Of a stretch of 15,352 nt of DNA, positions 7,328 through 13,455 are shown piece after piece. Below the pieces are notes generated by a model, which saw nothing but the letters and a program-made list of their open reading frames with translations, did not search any database and was not told the DNA's origin. A program made the position numbers and the translations under genes. The DNA is from JBKDZR01 sp047971485 (GTDB taxonomy: Bacteria; Pseudomonadota; Alphaproteobacteria; Rhodobacterales; Rhodobacteraceae), in NCBI GenBank assembly GCA_047971485.1, contig JBKDZR010000130.1:1-15352 (forward strand), written 5' to 3'. Position 1 is the stretch's first letter. Every line of letters starts with the position of its first letter.

Positions 7328-8227
7328 TCAGATCCGGCCGGGGTGTGCCGGGTCGCTGTGTGTCATCTCAATCAGCGTGATTTCCGGGGGAACGCCGAAC
7401 CGAAGGGGCAGACCGGAATAGCCCAGTCCGGCGGATACGATCAGATGGCGGTCGCCGTCGCGGTGGTGGCCGATGGCATAGCGGTCGCCATAATTGGACG
7501 GCGTCATGGGGCGGCGACCGAACACCACGAACTGCCCGCCATGGGTATGTCCGCTGATCTGCACCACGGCGCGGTCATCGCCCCGGGCGAAATAGTCGGG
7601 TTCATGGGCCAGCAGGATGGTCGGGCTGTCCTTGGGTAGGGCGGCAAAGGCGGCCTCGGGGTCTTCTCGGCCGGGCAAGTCCCGACCCCGGGCAAACTGG
7701 CTGTCCAGCCCGACAAGGTGGAAGGTACGGGTGCCGTGGCTGATCGCGACAGAGGTGTTGGACAGGCAGGGGATGCCGGCCCGGGCCAGCTCGTCGCGGA
7801 CCGCGCTGTCTTGGCCATCGCTGGCCCGGGCGCGCGGGTCGTCCACATAGTCGTGGTTGCCCATGATCGCGAATACCCCCAGGGGGGCAGACAGGCCGGC
7901 AAAGAGCGGGATGATCCGTTCGGCGCGGGGATGCCGGCAGGGCATGAAGCGGTCGGGCAGGAAATCGCCCGACAGCAGGATCAGATCGGCCCCCAGGTCC
8001 TGTACCTGATCGACGATCCGCGCAATTATCCGCGGGTGGGCCCAGGGGTGACAGACATGGGGATCGGCGATCACCGCGATGCGCAGGTCAGGGGCCGTCC
8101 AGCGGGGGCTGCCGATGCGATGATGGGTCAGGCGCGGCAGACCCCACAACCCACAGGTCCCGCGTGCGGGCCGCTCTGGGTGGGGCGGGGTCCAGCGGGG
8201 GCGCGGGGAAGGGGTGACAGAGGGCAT
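7328..8227 (-). CDS. Calcineurin-like metallophosphoesterase (YkuE/YaeI type)
   Basis: A two-metal phosphoesterase of about 299 residues. All family metal-site motifs are visible: Asp55 and His57 in ADPH (commonly DLH or DIH), SGDF (86-89), GNHDY (123-127), the lone His in AHEPDYF (His208) and GHTHGGQ (226-232). The GHTHGGQ ending and overall layout resemble YkuE/YaeI-type enzymes, often membrane-associated and proposed to act on lipid-linked substrates such as lipid A precursors, but the substrate cannot be read from sequence. No clear signal peptide or membrane helix is present; the N-terminal 45 residues are Pro/Arg-rich. The frame runs back into serA, so the start is uncertain: ATG at 8227 has AGGGG three bases upstream, while ATG at 8242 lacks a convincing site. 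Starting about 55 bases after serA, it may belong to the serC-serA transcript. Confidence 0.88.
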   Translation of the reverse strand: MPSVTPSPRPRWTPPHPERPARGTCGLWGLPRLTHHRIGSPRWTAPDLRIAVIADPHVCHPWAHPRIIARIVDQVQDLGADLILLSGDFLPDRFMPCRHPRAERIIPLFAGLSAPLGVFAIMGNHDYVDDPRARASDGQDSAVRDELARAGIPCLSNTSVAISHGTRTFHLVGLDSQFARGRDLPGREDPEAAFAALPKDSPTILLAHEPDYFARGDDRAVVQISGHTHGGQFVVFGRRPMTPSNYGDRYAIGHHRDGDRHLIVSAGLGYSGLPLRFGVPPEITLIEMTHSDPAHPGRI

Positions 8228-8282
8228 GGCCCCTGTCACCATGGAACCGGCCCCGGCGCAAGCCCGGGGGATGGATCGCGCC

Positions 8283-9878
8283 TCAGGCGGCGTCGAACTG
8301 CAAGGGACGGATCTGCTGGAACAGCCCGGTCTGAGCCAGCGCCTCCAGTGCGGCCGCTTTCGGGGCCTCATCGAGATAGAGCAGCGCAATCGCGTCCTCG
8401 CCGGGCTTGTTGCGGCCCAGGGTAAAGTTGGCGATGTTCACCCCATTGCGGCCCATGGTTTCCCCCAGGGCCCCGATAATCCCGGGCACATCGCGGTTGG
8501 TCGTATAGAGCATGTGGGCCCCGATCTCGGCGTCGATATTGATGCCCTTGATCTGGATGAAGCGCGGCTTGCCGTCGGAAAACACCGTGCCGGCGATGTT
8601 GCGCGTGCGTGTGGCCGATTCCACCGTCAGCCCGATATAGCCGTCGAAGGCGCCGGTCTTGGCCTGGGTGGTCTTGGACAGCTTGATCCCGCGCTCCTTG
8701 GCGGCCACGGGGGCGGACACCATGTTCACATCGGGGTTCGTGGCCTTCATGAAACCCGCGAGGGTCGCGGCATTCAGCGCCTCGGTGTTCATGCCCGCAA
8801 CCACACCGTCATAGAGCACGTTGATCGACTTGACCGGTTCGCCCGTCATTTGGCCAACAAAGGCGCCCAGATGCTCGGCCAGCTTGATCCACGGGCCCAT
8901 GACGGCGGCCTCTTCGGCGGTGACCGAGGGCATGTTCAGCGCATTGCTGACCGCGCCGCTGAGCAGATAGTCAGACATCTGTTCAGCCACCTGCAGGGCG
9001 ACGTTTTCCTGCGCTTCGGTGGTGGCGGCGCCCAGATGCGGGGTGCAGACCACGTTTTCCAGCCCGAAGAGCGGGTTTTCCGTGGCCGGTTCCACGCTGA
9101 ACACGTCAAAGGCCGCGCCGGCGACATGGCCGGAACGGATCGCATCGGCCAGGGCCACCTCATCGACCAGCCCGCCGCGGGCGCAGTTGATGATCCGCAC
9201 GCCTTTTTTCGTCTTGGCCAGGGCCTCGGCCGACAGGATGTTGGCGGTGGCGTCGGTCTTGGGCACATGCAGGGTGATGAAATCGGCGCGGGCCAGCAGC
9301 TCGTCCAGATCCACCTTGGTCACACCGATCTGCTTGGCGCGTTCCTCGCTGAGGAAGGGGTCGAAGGCGATGACCTTCATCTTCAATCCCAGCGCGCGGT
9401 TGCAGACGATCGACCCGATATTGCCGGCGCCGATCACGCCGAGGGTCTTGGCGGTCAGCTCCACCCCCATGAAGCGGGATTTTTCCCACTTGCCGGCCTG
9501 GGTCGAGGCATCGGCGGCCGGGATCTGGCGGGCCACCGCGAACATCATGGCGATGGCATGTTCAGCCGTGGTGATCGAGTTGCCAAAGGGCGTGTTCATC
9601 ACGATGATCCCCTTGGCTGAGGCCGCCGGGATATCGACATTGTCCACACCGATCCCGGCGCGGCCGATCACCTTCAGCCGGTTTGCAGCCTGGATGATCT
9701 TTTCGGTGACCTTGGTGGCGGACCGGATCGCCAGCCCGTCATATTGGTCGATGATGGACAGCAGCTTGTCCTTGTCCTTGCCGAGATCGGGCTGGAAATC
9801 GACCTCAATGCCGCGATCACGGAAGATCTGGACGGCGGTTTCGCTAAGTTTGTCGGAAACGAGAACGCGGGGGGCCAT
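8283..9878 (-). CDS. serA: D-3-phosphoglycerate dehydrogenase, long form
   Basis: Oxidises 3-phosphoglycerate to 3-phosphohydroxypyruvate with NAD, the committed step of serine synthesis; cytoplasmic. The 531 residues match the long form: substrate-binding domain, NAD-binding domain with GAGNIG (150-155), an intervening allosteric-substrate-binding domain (about 320-450), and a C-terminal ACT domain (about 455-528) that binds serine in feedback-regulated members. Catalytic residues are visible: Arg234 in NCARGGLVDE, Glu263 in DVFSVEP and His281 in TPHLGAAT. GRAGIGVDNVD (72-82) is the usual signature. The frame continues upstream into serC, but ATG at 9878 has AAGGAG six bases before it and gives the expected N-terminus (MAPRVLVSDKLS). 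It lies 64 bases after serC on the same strand, so the two enzymes that act consecutively are encoded in reverse order of the pathway. Confidence 0.97.
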   Translation of the reverse strand: MAPRVLVSDKLSETAVQIFRDRGIEVDFQPDLGKDKDKLLSIIDQYDGLAIRSATKVTEKIIQAANRLKVIGRAGIGVDNVDIPAASAKGIIVMNTPFGNSITTAEHAIAMMFAVARQIPAADASTQAGKWEKSRFMGVELTAKTLGVIGAGNIGSIVCNRALGLKMKVIAFDPFLSEERAKQIGVTKVDLDELLARADFITLHVPKTDATANILSAEALAKTKKGVRIINCARGGLVDEVALADAIRSGHVAGAAFDVFSVEPATENPLFGLENVVCTPHLGAATTEAQENVALQVAEQMSDYLLSGAVSNALNMPSVTAEEAAVMGPWIKLAEHLGAFVGQMTGEPVKSINVLYDGVVAGMNTEALNAATLAGFMKATNPDVNMVSAPVAAKERGIKLSKTTQAKTGAFDGYIGLTVESATRTRNIAGTVFSDGKPRFIQIKGINIDAEIGAHMLYTTNRDVPGIIGALGETMGRNGVNIANFTLGRNKPGEDAIALLYLDEAPKAAALEALAQTGLFQQIRPLQFDAA

Positions 9879-9908
9879 GGTGGGCTCCTTCGAATGGGGA
9901 TATCGGGG

Positions 9909-9932
9909 GCGGCCCGGAATGGTCCGGGCCGC
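9909..9932 (-). other. Strong GC hairpin between serC and serA
   Basis: GCGGCCCGGA (9909-9918) and TCCGGGCCGC (9923-9932) form a perfect 10-bp stem with a 4-base loop, beginning about ten bases after the serC stop on the minus strand. No T-run follows, so it is not a typical intrinsic terminator. It may protect the serC mRNA 3' end or partly attenuate readthrough so that serC and serA are expressed at different levels. The serA ribosome site lies about 25 bases further on. Confidence 0.65.
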
Positions 9933-9942
9933 GGGAACGGGA

Positions 9943-11100
9943 TCAGGCGGTGGCGGCCAGGGCGGCGCGCTCGGCCTGATAGGCCCAGGCCAGCCAGGGC
10001 AGCAGGGCCGCGACATCGGCGGTTTCCACCGTCGCGCCACACCAGACCCGAAGGCCCGGGGGCGCATCGCGATAGGCGCCCAGATCCAGTCCGACGCCTT
10101 CACCTTCCAGCCGCTTGGCCACGGCCTTGGCGAAGGCGGCGCCATCGGGGATGGTCGGATCGGTGAAGGTCAGGCAGACCGAGGTGGTGGATCGCGTCGC
10201 CGGATCCGTGGCCAGAAAACCGATCCAGTCATGGGCGGCGACGAATTTTTCGACCTCGGCGAAATTGGCCTCGGTGCGGGCGATCAGCCCCTTGAGGCCG
10301 CCGACGGATGCCGCCCAATCCAGCGCGAAGAGGTAGTCCTCAACGCAGAGCATCGAGGGGGTGTTGATCGTCTCGCCCTTGAAGATGCCCTCGATCAGCT
10401 TGCCGCCCTTGGTCAAGCGGAAGATCTTGGGCAGGGGCCAGACCGGGGTATGGCTTTCCAGCCGTTCCACCGCGCGCGGGCTGAGGATCAGCATGCCATG
10501 CCCGCCTTCGCCGCCCAGTACTTTCTGCCAGGAAAACGTGGTTACATCCAGCTTGTCCCAGGGCAGATCCATCGCAAAGGCCGCCGATGTGGCGTCGCAG
10601 AAGGTCAGGCCTTGGCGGTCCGCCGGGATCACCGCGCCGGATGGCACCCGCACCCCGGATGTCGTGCCGTTCCAGGTGAAACACACGTCATGGTCATAGT
10701 TCAGCGCCGCCATATCCACGATCTGGCCATAATCAGCCGTGTGAACCGTGGCGTTGTCCAGTTTCAGCTGCTTGACCACGTCGGTCACCCAGCCGGCGCC
10801 GAAGCTTTCCCAGGCGACCATCTCGACGGGACGGGCGCCCAGCATGGACCACATGGCCATTTCGAAGGCACCGGTATCCGAGGCGGGCACGATGCCGATC
10901 CGGTAATCGGCGGGGATGCCGAGCACCGCGCGCGTCGTCTCGATCGCGGCTTTCAGCTTTTCCTTGCCGATGGCAGCGCGATGCGATCGACCCAAGGGGG
11001 CATCGGCCAGCGCCTGCAGCGTGAATGTGGGGGGTTTGGCGCAAGGGCCAGAAGAAAAGCGCGGATTGGCCGGCCGCGCGGCCGGAGCTTGGTTCGCCAT
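9943..11100 (-). CDS. serC: Phosphoserine aminotransferase (alphaproteobacterial type)
   Basis: PLP enzyme that converts 3-phosphohydroxypyruvate and glutamate to 3-phosphoserine and 2-oxoglutarate; cytoplasmic. The 385 residues fit the alphaproteobacterial SerC subgroup, which diverges from the E. coli type. Features: NPRFSSGPCAKPP (12-24), PLGRSHR (35-41), IVPASDTGAFEMAMWS (70-85), FTWNGTTSGV (141-150), FCDATSAAF (167-175) with Asp169 facing the PLP nitrogen, and TFSWQKVLGGEGGHGM (188-203), where Lys193 is the Schiff-base lysine. The ATG at 11100 has GGAAGGG about seven bases upstream; the in-frame ATG at 11157 lies inside the leader and is rejected. The gene follows a hairpin-bearing leader and precedes serA, making a serine-synthesis operon. 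Confidence 0.96.
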   Translation of the reverse strand: MANQAPAARPANPRFSSGPCAKPPTFTLQALADAPLGRSHRAAIGKEKLKAAIETTRAVLGIPADYRIGIVPASDTGAFEMAMWSMLGARPVEMVAWESFGAGWVTDVVKQLKLDNATVHTADYGQIVDMAALNYDHDVCFTWNGTTSGVRVPSGAVIPADRQGLTFCDATSAAFAMDLPWDKLDVTTFSWQKVLGGEGGHGMLILSPRAVERLESHTPVWPLPKIFRLTKGGKLIEGIFKGETINTPSMLCVEDYLFALDWAASVGGLKGLIARTEANFAEVEKFVAAHDWIGFLATDPATRSTTSVCLTFTDPTIPDGAAFAKAVAKRLEGEGVGLDLGAYRDAPPGLRVWCGATVETADVAALLPWLAWAYQAERAALAATA

Positions 11101-11120
11101 GGTGCTACCCTTCCAGATAA

Positions 11121-11144
11121 GCGCCCCTCGTTGGGGAGGGGTGT
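11121..11144 (-). promoter_or_regulatory. Hairpin in the serC 5' leader, candidate serC-leader RNA
   Basis: On the minus strand CCCCTC (complement of 11136-11141) pairs with GAGGGG (complement of 11124-11129) across a 6-base loop; G-T wobbles and one C-G can extend the stem to 11121-11144. It ends about 20 bases before the serC start, just ahead of the GGAAGGG ribosome site. A cis-regulatory serC RNA motif has been described upstream of serC in Alphaproteobacteria; I cannot confirm from memory that its consensus matches. The 5' arm CCCCTCC could instead pair with six of seven bases of GGAAGGG, which would hide the ribosome site, so a two-state switch is conceivable. Confidence 0.5.
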
Positions 11145-11437
11145 CCCGCGGATGCATCTACGTCTCTGTCGGCGCATATGCAAGTTTTCCGGGATGGGCC
11201 GCGCGGGGAGAAAGCTGAAATTTCGAGGGATCCGATGACGCGCGTTTCCGATTGGCGCGGGTTTGATCAAATGCGTGGCATCTGGGTTCGGGATGACGCA
11301 GCGGGTGCCCTGTTTATGCCAAGAAAACCACACATCTGCCCGTTTTTTAATCATTATGGCGCGCTGATCTGGGGTGGAGAGGGGTTTCGTCCCCTGTTGG
11401 CTTTCCTCCCGGGGGCGGGCGGGCGACAGGTCCGGCC
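11145..11437. other. Divergent serC / nasT intergenic region
   Basis: About 290 bases with no gene that I can support. A 10-base perfect palindrome TTTGATCAAA lies at 11262-11271; it resembles an FNR site without the central spacer and could be an operator. A weak serC promoter (TTGCAT, 17 bases, TAGATG on the minus strand, about 11153-11181) would start transcription just ahead of the leader hairpin. On the nasT side there is a GGGG/CCCC hairpin with loop TTTCGT at about 11380-11393, whose loop does not fit the ANTAR-target rule. No convincing nasT promoter was found. Short frames here lack ribosome sites and family similarity. Confidence 0.45.
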
Positions 11438-12022
11438 ATGGGCAATCCGCTGAGCATCGTTGTCGTTGAAGGGGATCGCAACCGCGCGTTGCAGATCGTC
11501 GACAGTCTGCGCCACGCCGGGGACTATGAAATCCACGTGATCGCCGAGGCCACCGGCCTGGCCCGGCAGATCCAGGCGCGCCAGCCCGATGTGGTGCTGA
11601 TCGACATCGAAAACCCATCCCGGGACATGCTTGAGGAACTGGCCCTGGCCTCGGGTCCGATGGAACGCCCGGTGGCCATGTTCGTCGATCGCTCGGATGA
11701 CGGGCTGACCGCCGCCGCAATTGAGGCGGGCGTGTCCGCCTATGTCGTGGACGGGATGCAGGCTGCGCGTCTGAAACCCATCCTGGATGCGGCCATCGCC
11801 CGGTTCCGGGTTTTTCAGCGGATGCGGACCGAGCTGGTGGAAACCAAGCGCGCGCTTGAGGAACGCAAGCTGATCGATCGGGCCAAGGGGATCATCATCA
11901 AGGCCCGCAACGTGGACGAGGATCAGGCCTATGCCATCCTGCGCAAGGCAGCGATGGATCAGGGCAAGCGGCTGGCCGATGTGGCGGCGGCGCTGGTGAC
12001 GGCGGCGGGGTTGCTGCAATGA
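11438..12022 (+). CDS. nasT: NasT-type nitrate-responsive antiterminator (receiver + ANTAR)
   Basis: A 194-residue RNA-binding antiterminator. Residues 5-120 form a receiver-like domain with VVVEGD (8-13), the potential phospho-acceptor Asp56 in VVLIDIENPS, and AYVVDGM, the variant form seen in NasT proteins where typical receivers have a Lys motif. Residues 130-192 form the ANTAR helices (ETKRALEERKLIDRAKGIII, then DEDQAYAILRKAAMD and KRLADVAAALV). In Paracoccus, Azotobacter and others, NasT is held inactive by NasS until nitrate binds NasS, and then prevents termination in nas leaders. The ATG at 11438 has ACAGG about seven bases upstream. The stop codon overlaps the nasS start (ATGA), so the pair is translationally coupled. 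The expected RNA target lies in the nasS-nrtA gap. Confidence 0.93.
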   Translation: MGNPLSIVVVEGDRNRALQIVDSLRHAGDYEIHVIAEATGLARQIQARQPDVVLIDIENPSRDMLEELALASGPMERPVAMFVDRSDDGLTAAAIEAGVSAYVVDGMQAARLKPILDAAIARFRVFQRMRTELVETKRALEERKLIDRAKGIIIKARNVDEDQAYAILRKAAMDQGKRLADVAAALVTAAGLLQ

Positions 12023-13194
12023 AGATGACAGAGATGAATGTCGGGTTCATCCCGCTGGTGGATGCGGCCCCGTTGATCGTGGCGCAGGAAATGGGCTTTG
12101 CCGGGGAAGAGGCGATCGCGCTGAATCTGTGCCCGGCGCCGTCCTGGTCGCGCCTGCGCGATATGTTACGCTTCGGTCAGATCGACGCGGCGCATATGTT
12201 GTCGCCGGTGCCGGTGGCGGCCGCGCTGGGGCTGGGCGGGGCCGGGGCGCGGCTGGCCACTGTTTCGGTTCTGTCGATCAATGGCAGTGTCATTGGCGTG
12301 TCCCGCGCGCTTGAGGCCCGGTTGCGCGCCATCGGCCATGATTTCGGGTTCGCCGATGCGCGGGCCGCCGGTCTGGCGCTGATTGCGGCCAGCGGTGACA
12401 AGTTGCGCATCGGGGTGCCGTTTCCGTTTTCCATGCATGCCGAGCTGGTGTTCTACTGGCTGACGACGCTTGGCCTGCCGGCGCCGGAACGGATTGAGGT
12501 ACGCACCGTGCCGCCGGCGCTGATGGCCGATGCGATCGCGGCCGGTGAAATCGATGCCTTTTGTGTGGGTGAGCCTTGGGGATCGACTGCCGTCGATACT
12601 GGTGTCGGGGCGCTGTTGCTGCCCGGGTCAGCGATCTGGGCCTTTGCGCCGGACAAGGTTCTGGCCGTGCGCGCGGATTGGGCGGATACCGAGCAGGCCT
12701 TGCTGAGCCGGCTGATCCGGGCGGTCTGGCGGGCGGGGCGGTGGCTGGCGGATCCGGCCTCGCGCATGTTGGCAGCGGAATTGCTGGCCCGGCCGGGCTA
12801 TCTGAACCTGTCACCGGAATTGATCGACCGGGGCCTGTCCGGCCGTCTGGTGATTTCCCGCGCGGGTGAGGAACGCATGGTGCCGGGGTTCGTGGAATTC
12901 CATCGCGGTGCGGCCAGCTTTCCCTGGCGCAGTCAGGCAGAATGGATCGGACGGCAACTGGCGGCGCGCACCGGGGCCGATCCGGTCAGGGCCATTCCTG
13001 CCGCCCGCGCGGTGGCCCGCACCGATTTGCATCGGGTTGCCCTGGCCGGCACGGCGGCGGATCTGCCCGGTGCCTCATCCAAGGTTGAGGGGGCGGTCAC
13101 CGGCGATCGCAGCGTGCCCTCGGCCTCGGGTAACCTGATTCTGTGCCGCGATACATTCTTCGATGGCCGTATTTTTGAGCCAACCGATGTCTGA
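12019..13194 (+). CDS. nasS: NasS, cytoplasmic nitrate sensor related to NrtA
   Basis: 391 residues of the NrtA/CmpA periplasmic-binding fold but with no signal peptide, so it stays in the cytoplasm, as expected for NasS. It binds nitrate or nitrite and sequesters NasT when they are absent. Parallels with the neighbouring NrtA confirm the fold: VGFIPLVDAAPLIVAQEMGF (8-27) against FGFIKLTDMAPLAVAYEQGY, QIDAAHMLSPVPVA (54-67) against QLDGAHMLAGQPLA, FPFSMHAELVFYWL (135-148) against FPVSTHNYELRYWL, and CVGEPWGS (182-189) against SVGEPWNQ. The C-terminal tail ends in FFDGRIFEP. Two further in-frame ATGs follow closely (12025, 12034); the first is preferred because its ATGA overlap with nasT implies coupling and no stronger ribosome site is visible. 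Confidence 0.92.
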   Translation: MKMTEMNVGFIPLVDAAPLIVAQEMGFAGEEAIALNLCPAPSWSRLRDMLRFGQIDAAHMLSPVPVAAALGLGGAGARLATVSVLSINGSVIGVSRALEARLRAIGHDFGFADARAAGLALIAASGDKLRIGVPFPFSMHAELVFYWLTTLGLPAPERIEVRTVPPALMADAIAAGEIDAFCVGEPWGSTAVDTGVGALLLPGSAIWAFAPDKVLAVRADWADTEQALLSRLIRAVWRAGRWLADPASRMLAAELLARPGYLNLSPELIDRGLSGRLVISRAGEERMVPGFVEFHRGAASFPWRSQAEWIGRQLAARTGADPVRAIPAARAVARTDLHRVALAGTAADLPGASSKVEGAVTGDRSVPSASGNLILCRDTFFDGRIFEPTDV

Positions 13195-13224
13195 CGCCCA
13201 TCAATTGTGCATCTGCGGCAACAT

Positions 13225-13241
13225 TGGTGCTGCGGCTGCAT
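13225..13241 (+). promoter_or_regulatory. Candidate sigma-54 (-24/-12) promoter for nrtA
   Basis: TGG at 13225-13227 and TGCAT at 13237-13241 give the required GG-N10-GC spacing, with a good -12 half and a poorer -24 half (TGGTGC rather than TGGCAC). Transcription would begin around 13251, giving a leader of roughly 200 bases that contains all the hairpins below. Sigma-54 with NtrC commonly controls nitrate assimilation. I found no clear NtrC site upstream. An alternative sigma-70-like pair, TTGCTC at 13271 and TCAAAT at 13294, is weak. Confidence 0.4.
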
Positions 13242-13299
13242 AAAACCGGGCTGGATCCCCCGTATTTCCGTTGCTCGATCCGCCCTGACCGCATCAAAT

Positions 13300-13320
13300 C
13301 GTCTTAGGCCGACAAAGACG
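13300..13320 (+). other. Extra 5' hairpin in the nrtA leader
   Basis: CGTCTT (13300-13305) pairs with AAGACG (13315-13320), a perfect 6-bp stem with a 9-base loop (AGGCCGACA). It lies 15 bases before the first hexaloop hairpin. It does not fit the ANTAR hexaloop rule and its role is unknown. Confidence 0.4.
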
Positions 13321-13335
13321 TCTGCCCCCGAAATA

Positions 13336-13370
13336 TCCCGAATGACCGGGAACCTGAGCAAAGCCGCTCG
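13336..13370 (+). promoter_or_regulatory. NasT/ANTAR target: two hexaloop hairpins in the nrtA leader
   Basis: First hairpin: TCCCG (13336-13340), loop AATGAC (13341-13346), CGGGA (13347-13351). Second: GAGC (13356-13359), loop AAAGCC (13360-13365), GCTC (13366-13369), with a flanking T-G wobble (13355/13370). Both loops have six bases with A at position 1 and G at position 4, the published signature of ANTAR-protein targets. The two are separated by only three or four bases. The 3' part of the second hairpin is also the start of the terminator's 5' arm, so the two structures exclude each other. This is the layout expected for NasT antitermination, and nasT itself is about 1.3 kb upstream. 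Confidence 0.88.
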
Positions 13371-13416
13371 ACAGACCGCCCTTCCCCCCCAGGCGGTTTT
13401 GTCGGCGGCTTTTTTT
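13360..13416 (+). terminator. Regulated intrinsic terminator ahead of nrtA
   Basis: The 5' arm at 13362-13380 (AGCCGC, then CGACA, then ACCGCC) pairs with the 3' arm at 13392-13410 (GGCGGT, then TGTCG, then GCGGCT). There is one bulged base and one small internal mismatch, and the loop is C-rich (13381-13391). Seven Ts follow at 13410-13416, and AAA at 13360-13362 can pair with the first of them. It stands 40 bases before the nrtA start, so it would block the whole transporter operon unless prevented from forming. Confidence 0.93.
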
Positions 13417-13420
13417 CTGT

Positions 13421-13438
13421 GCCCGGTCCTTGCCGGGC
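13421..13438 (+). other. Hairpin between the terminator and the nrtA ribosome site
   Basis: GCCCGG (13421-13426) and CCGGGC (13433-13438) form a perfect 6-bp stem with a 6-base loop TCCTTG. The loop lacks the A1/G4 rule, so it is not an ANTAR target. It ends about five bases before AAAGGG, the nrtA ribosome site, and in read-through mRNA would form a stable new 5' neighbour to it. Confidence 0.5.
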
Positions 13439-13455
13439 AAGTGAAAGGGACACCT

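Noticed and set aside
9019..11238. 739-codon plus-strand frame opposite serA and serC
   Set aside because: Antisense shadow of two conserved serine-pathway genes, low-complexity composition, no motifs.
11380..11393. GGGG-TTTCGT-CCCC hairpin before nasT as a third ANTAR target
   Set aside because: The six-base loop lacks A at position 1 and no terminator or second hairpin follows, so it does not fit the rule.
10953..11720. Minus-strand frame covering the serC leader and the start of nasT
   Set aside because: Arg/Pro-rich translation typical of a shadow frame, overlapping serC in another frame and nasT on the other strand; no ribosome site.
13201..13240. NtrC-like binding site from TGTGCAT and GGTGC elements
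   Set aside because: Spacing and half-site sequence do not match the TGCAC-N5-GTGCA type palindrome closely enough.
13207..13455. Upstream extension of the nrtA frame through the leader
   Set aside because: It would translate the hairpins and terminator; the ATG at 13456 has a good ribosome site and begins a normal signal peptide.
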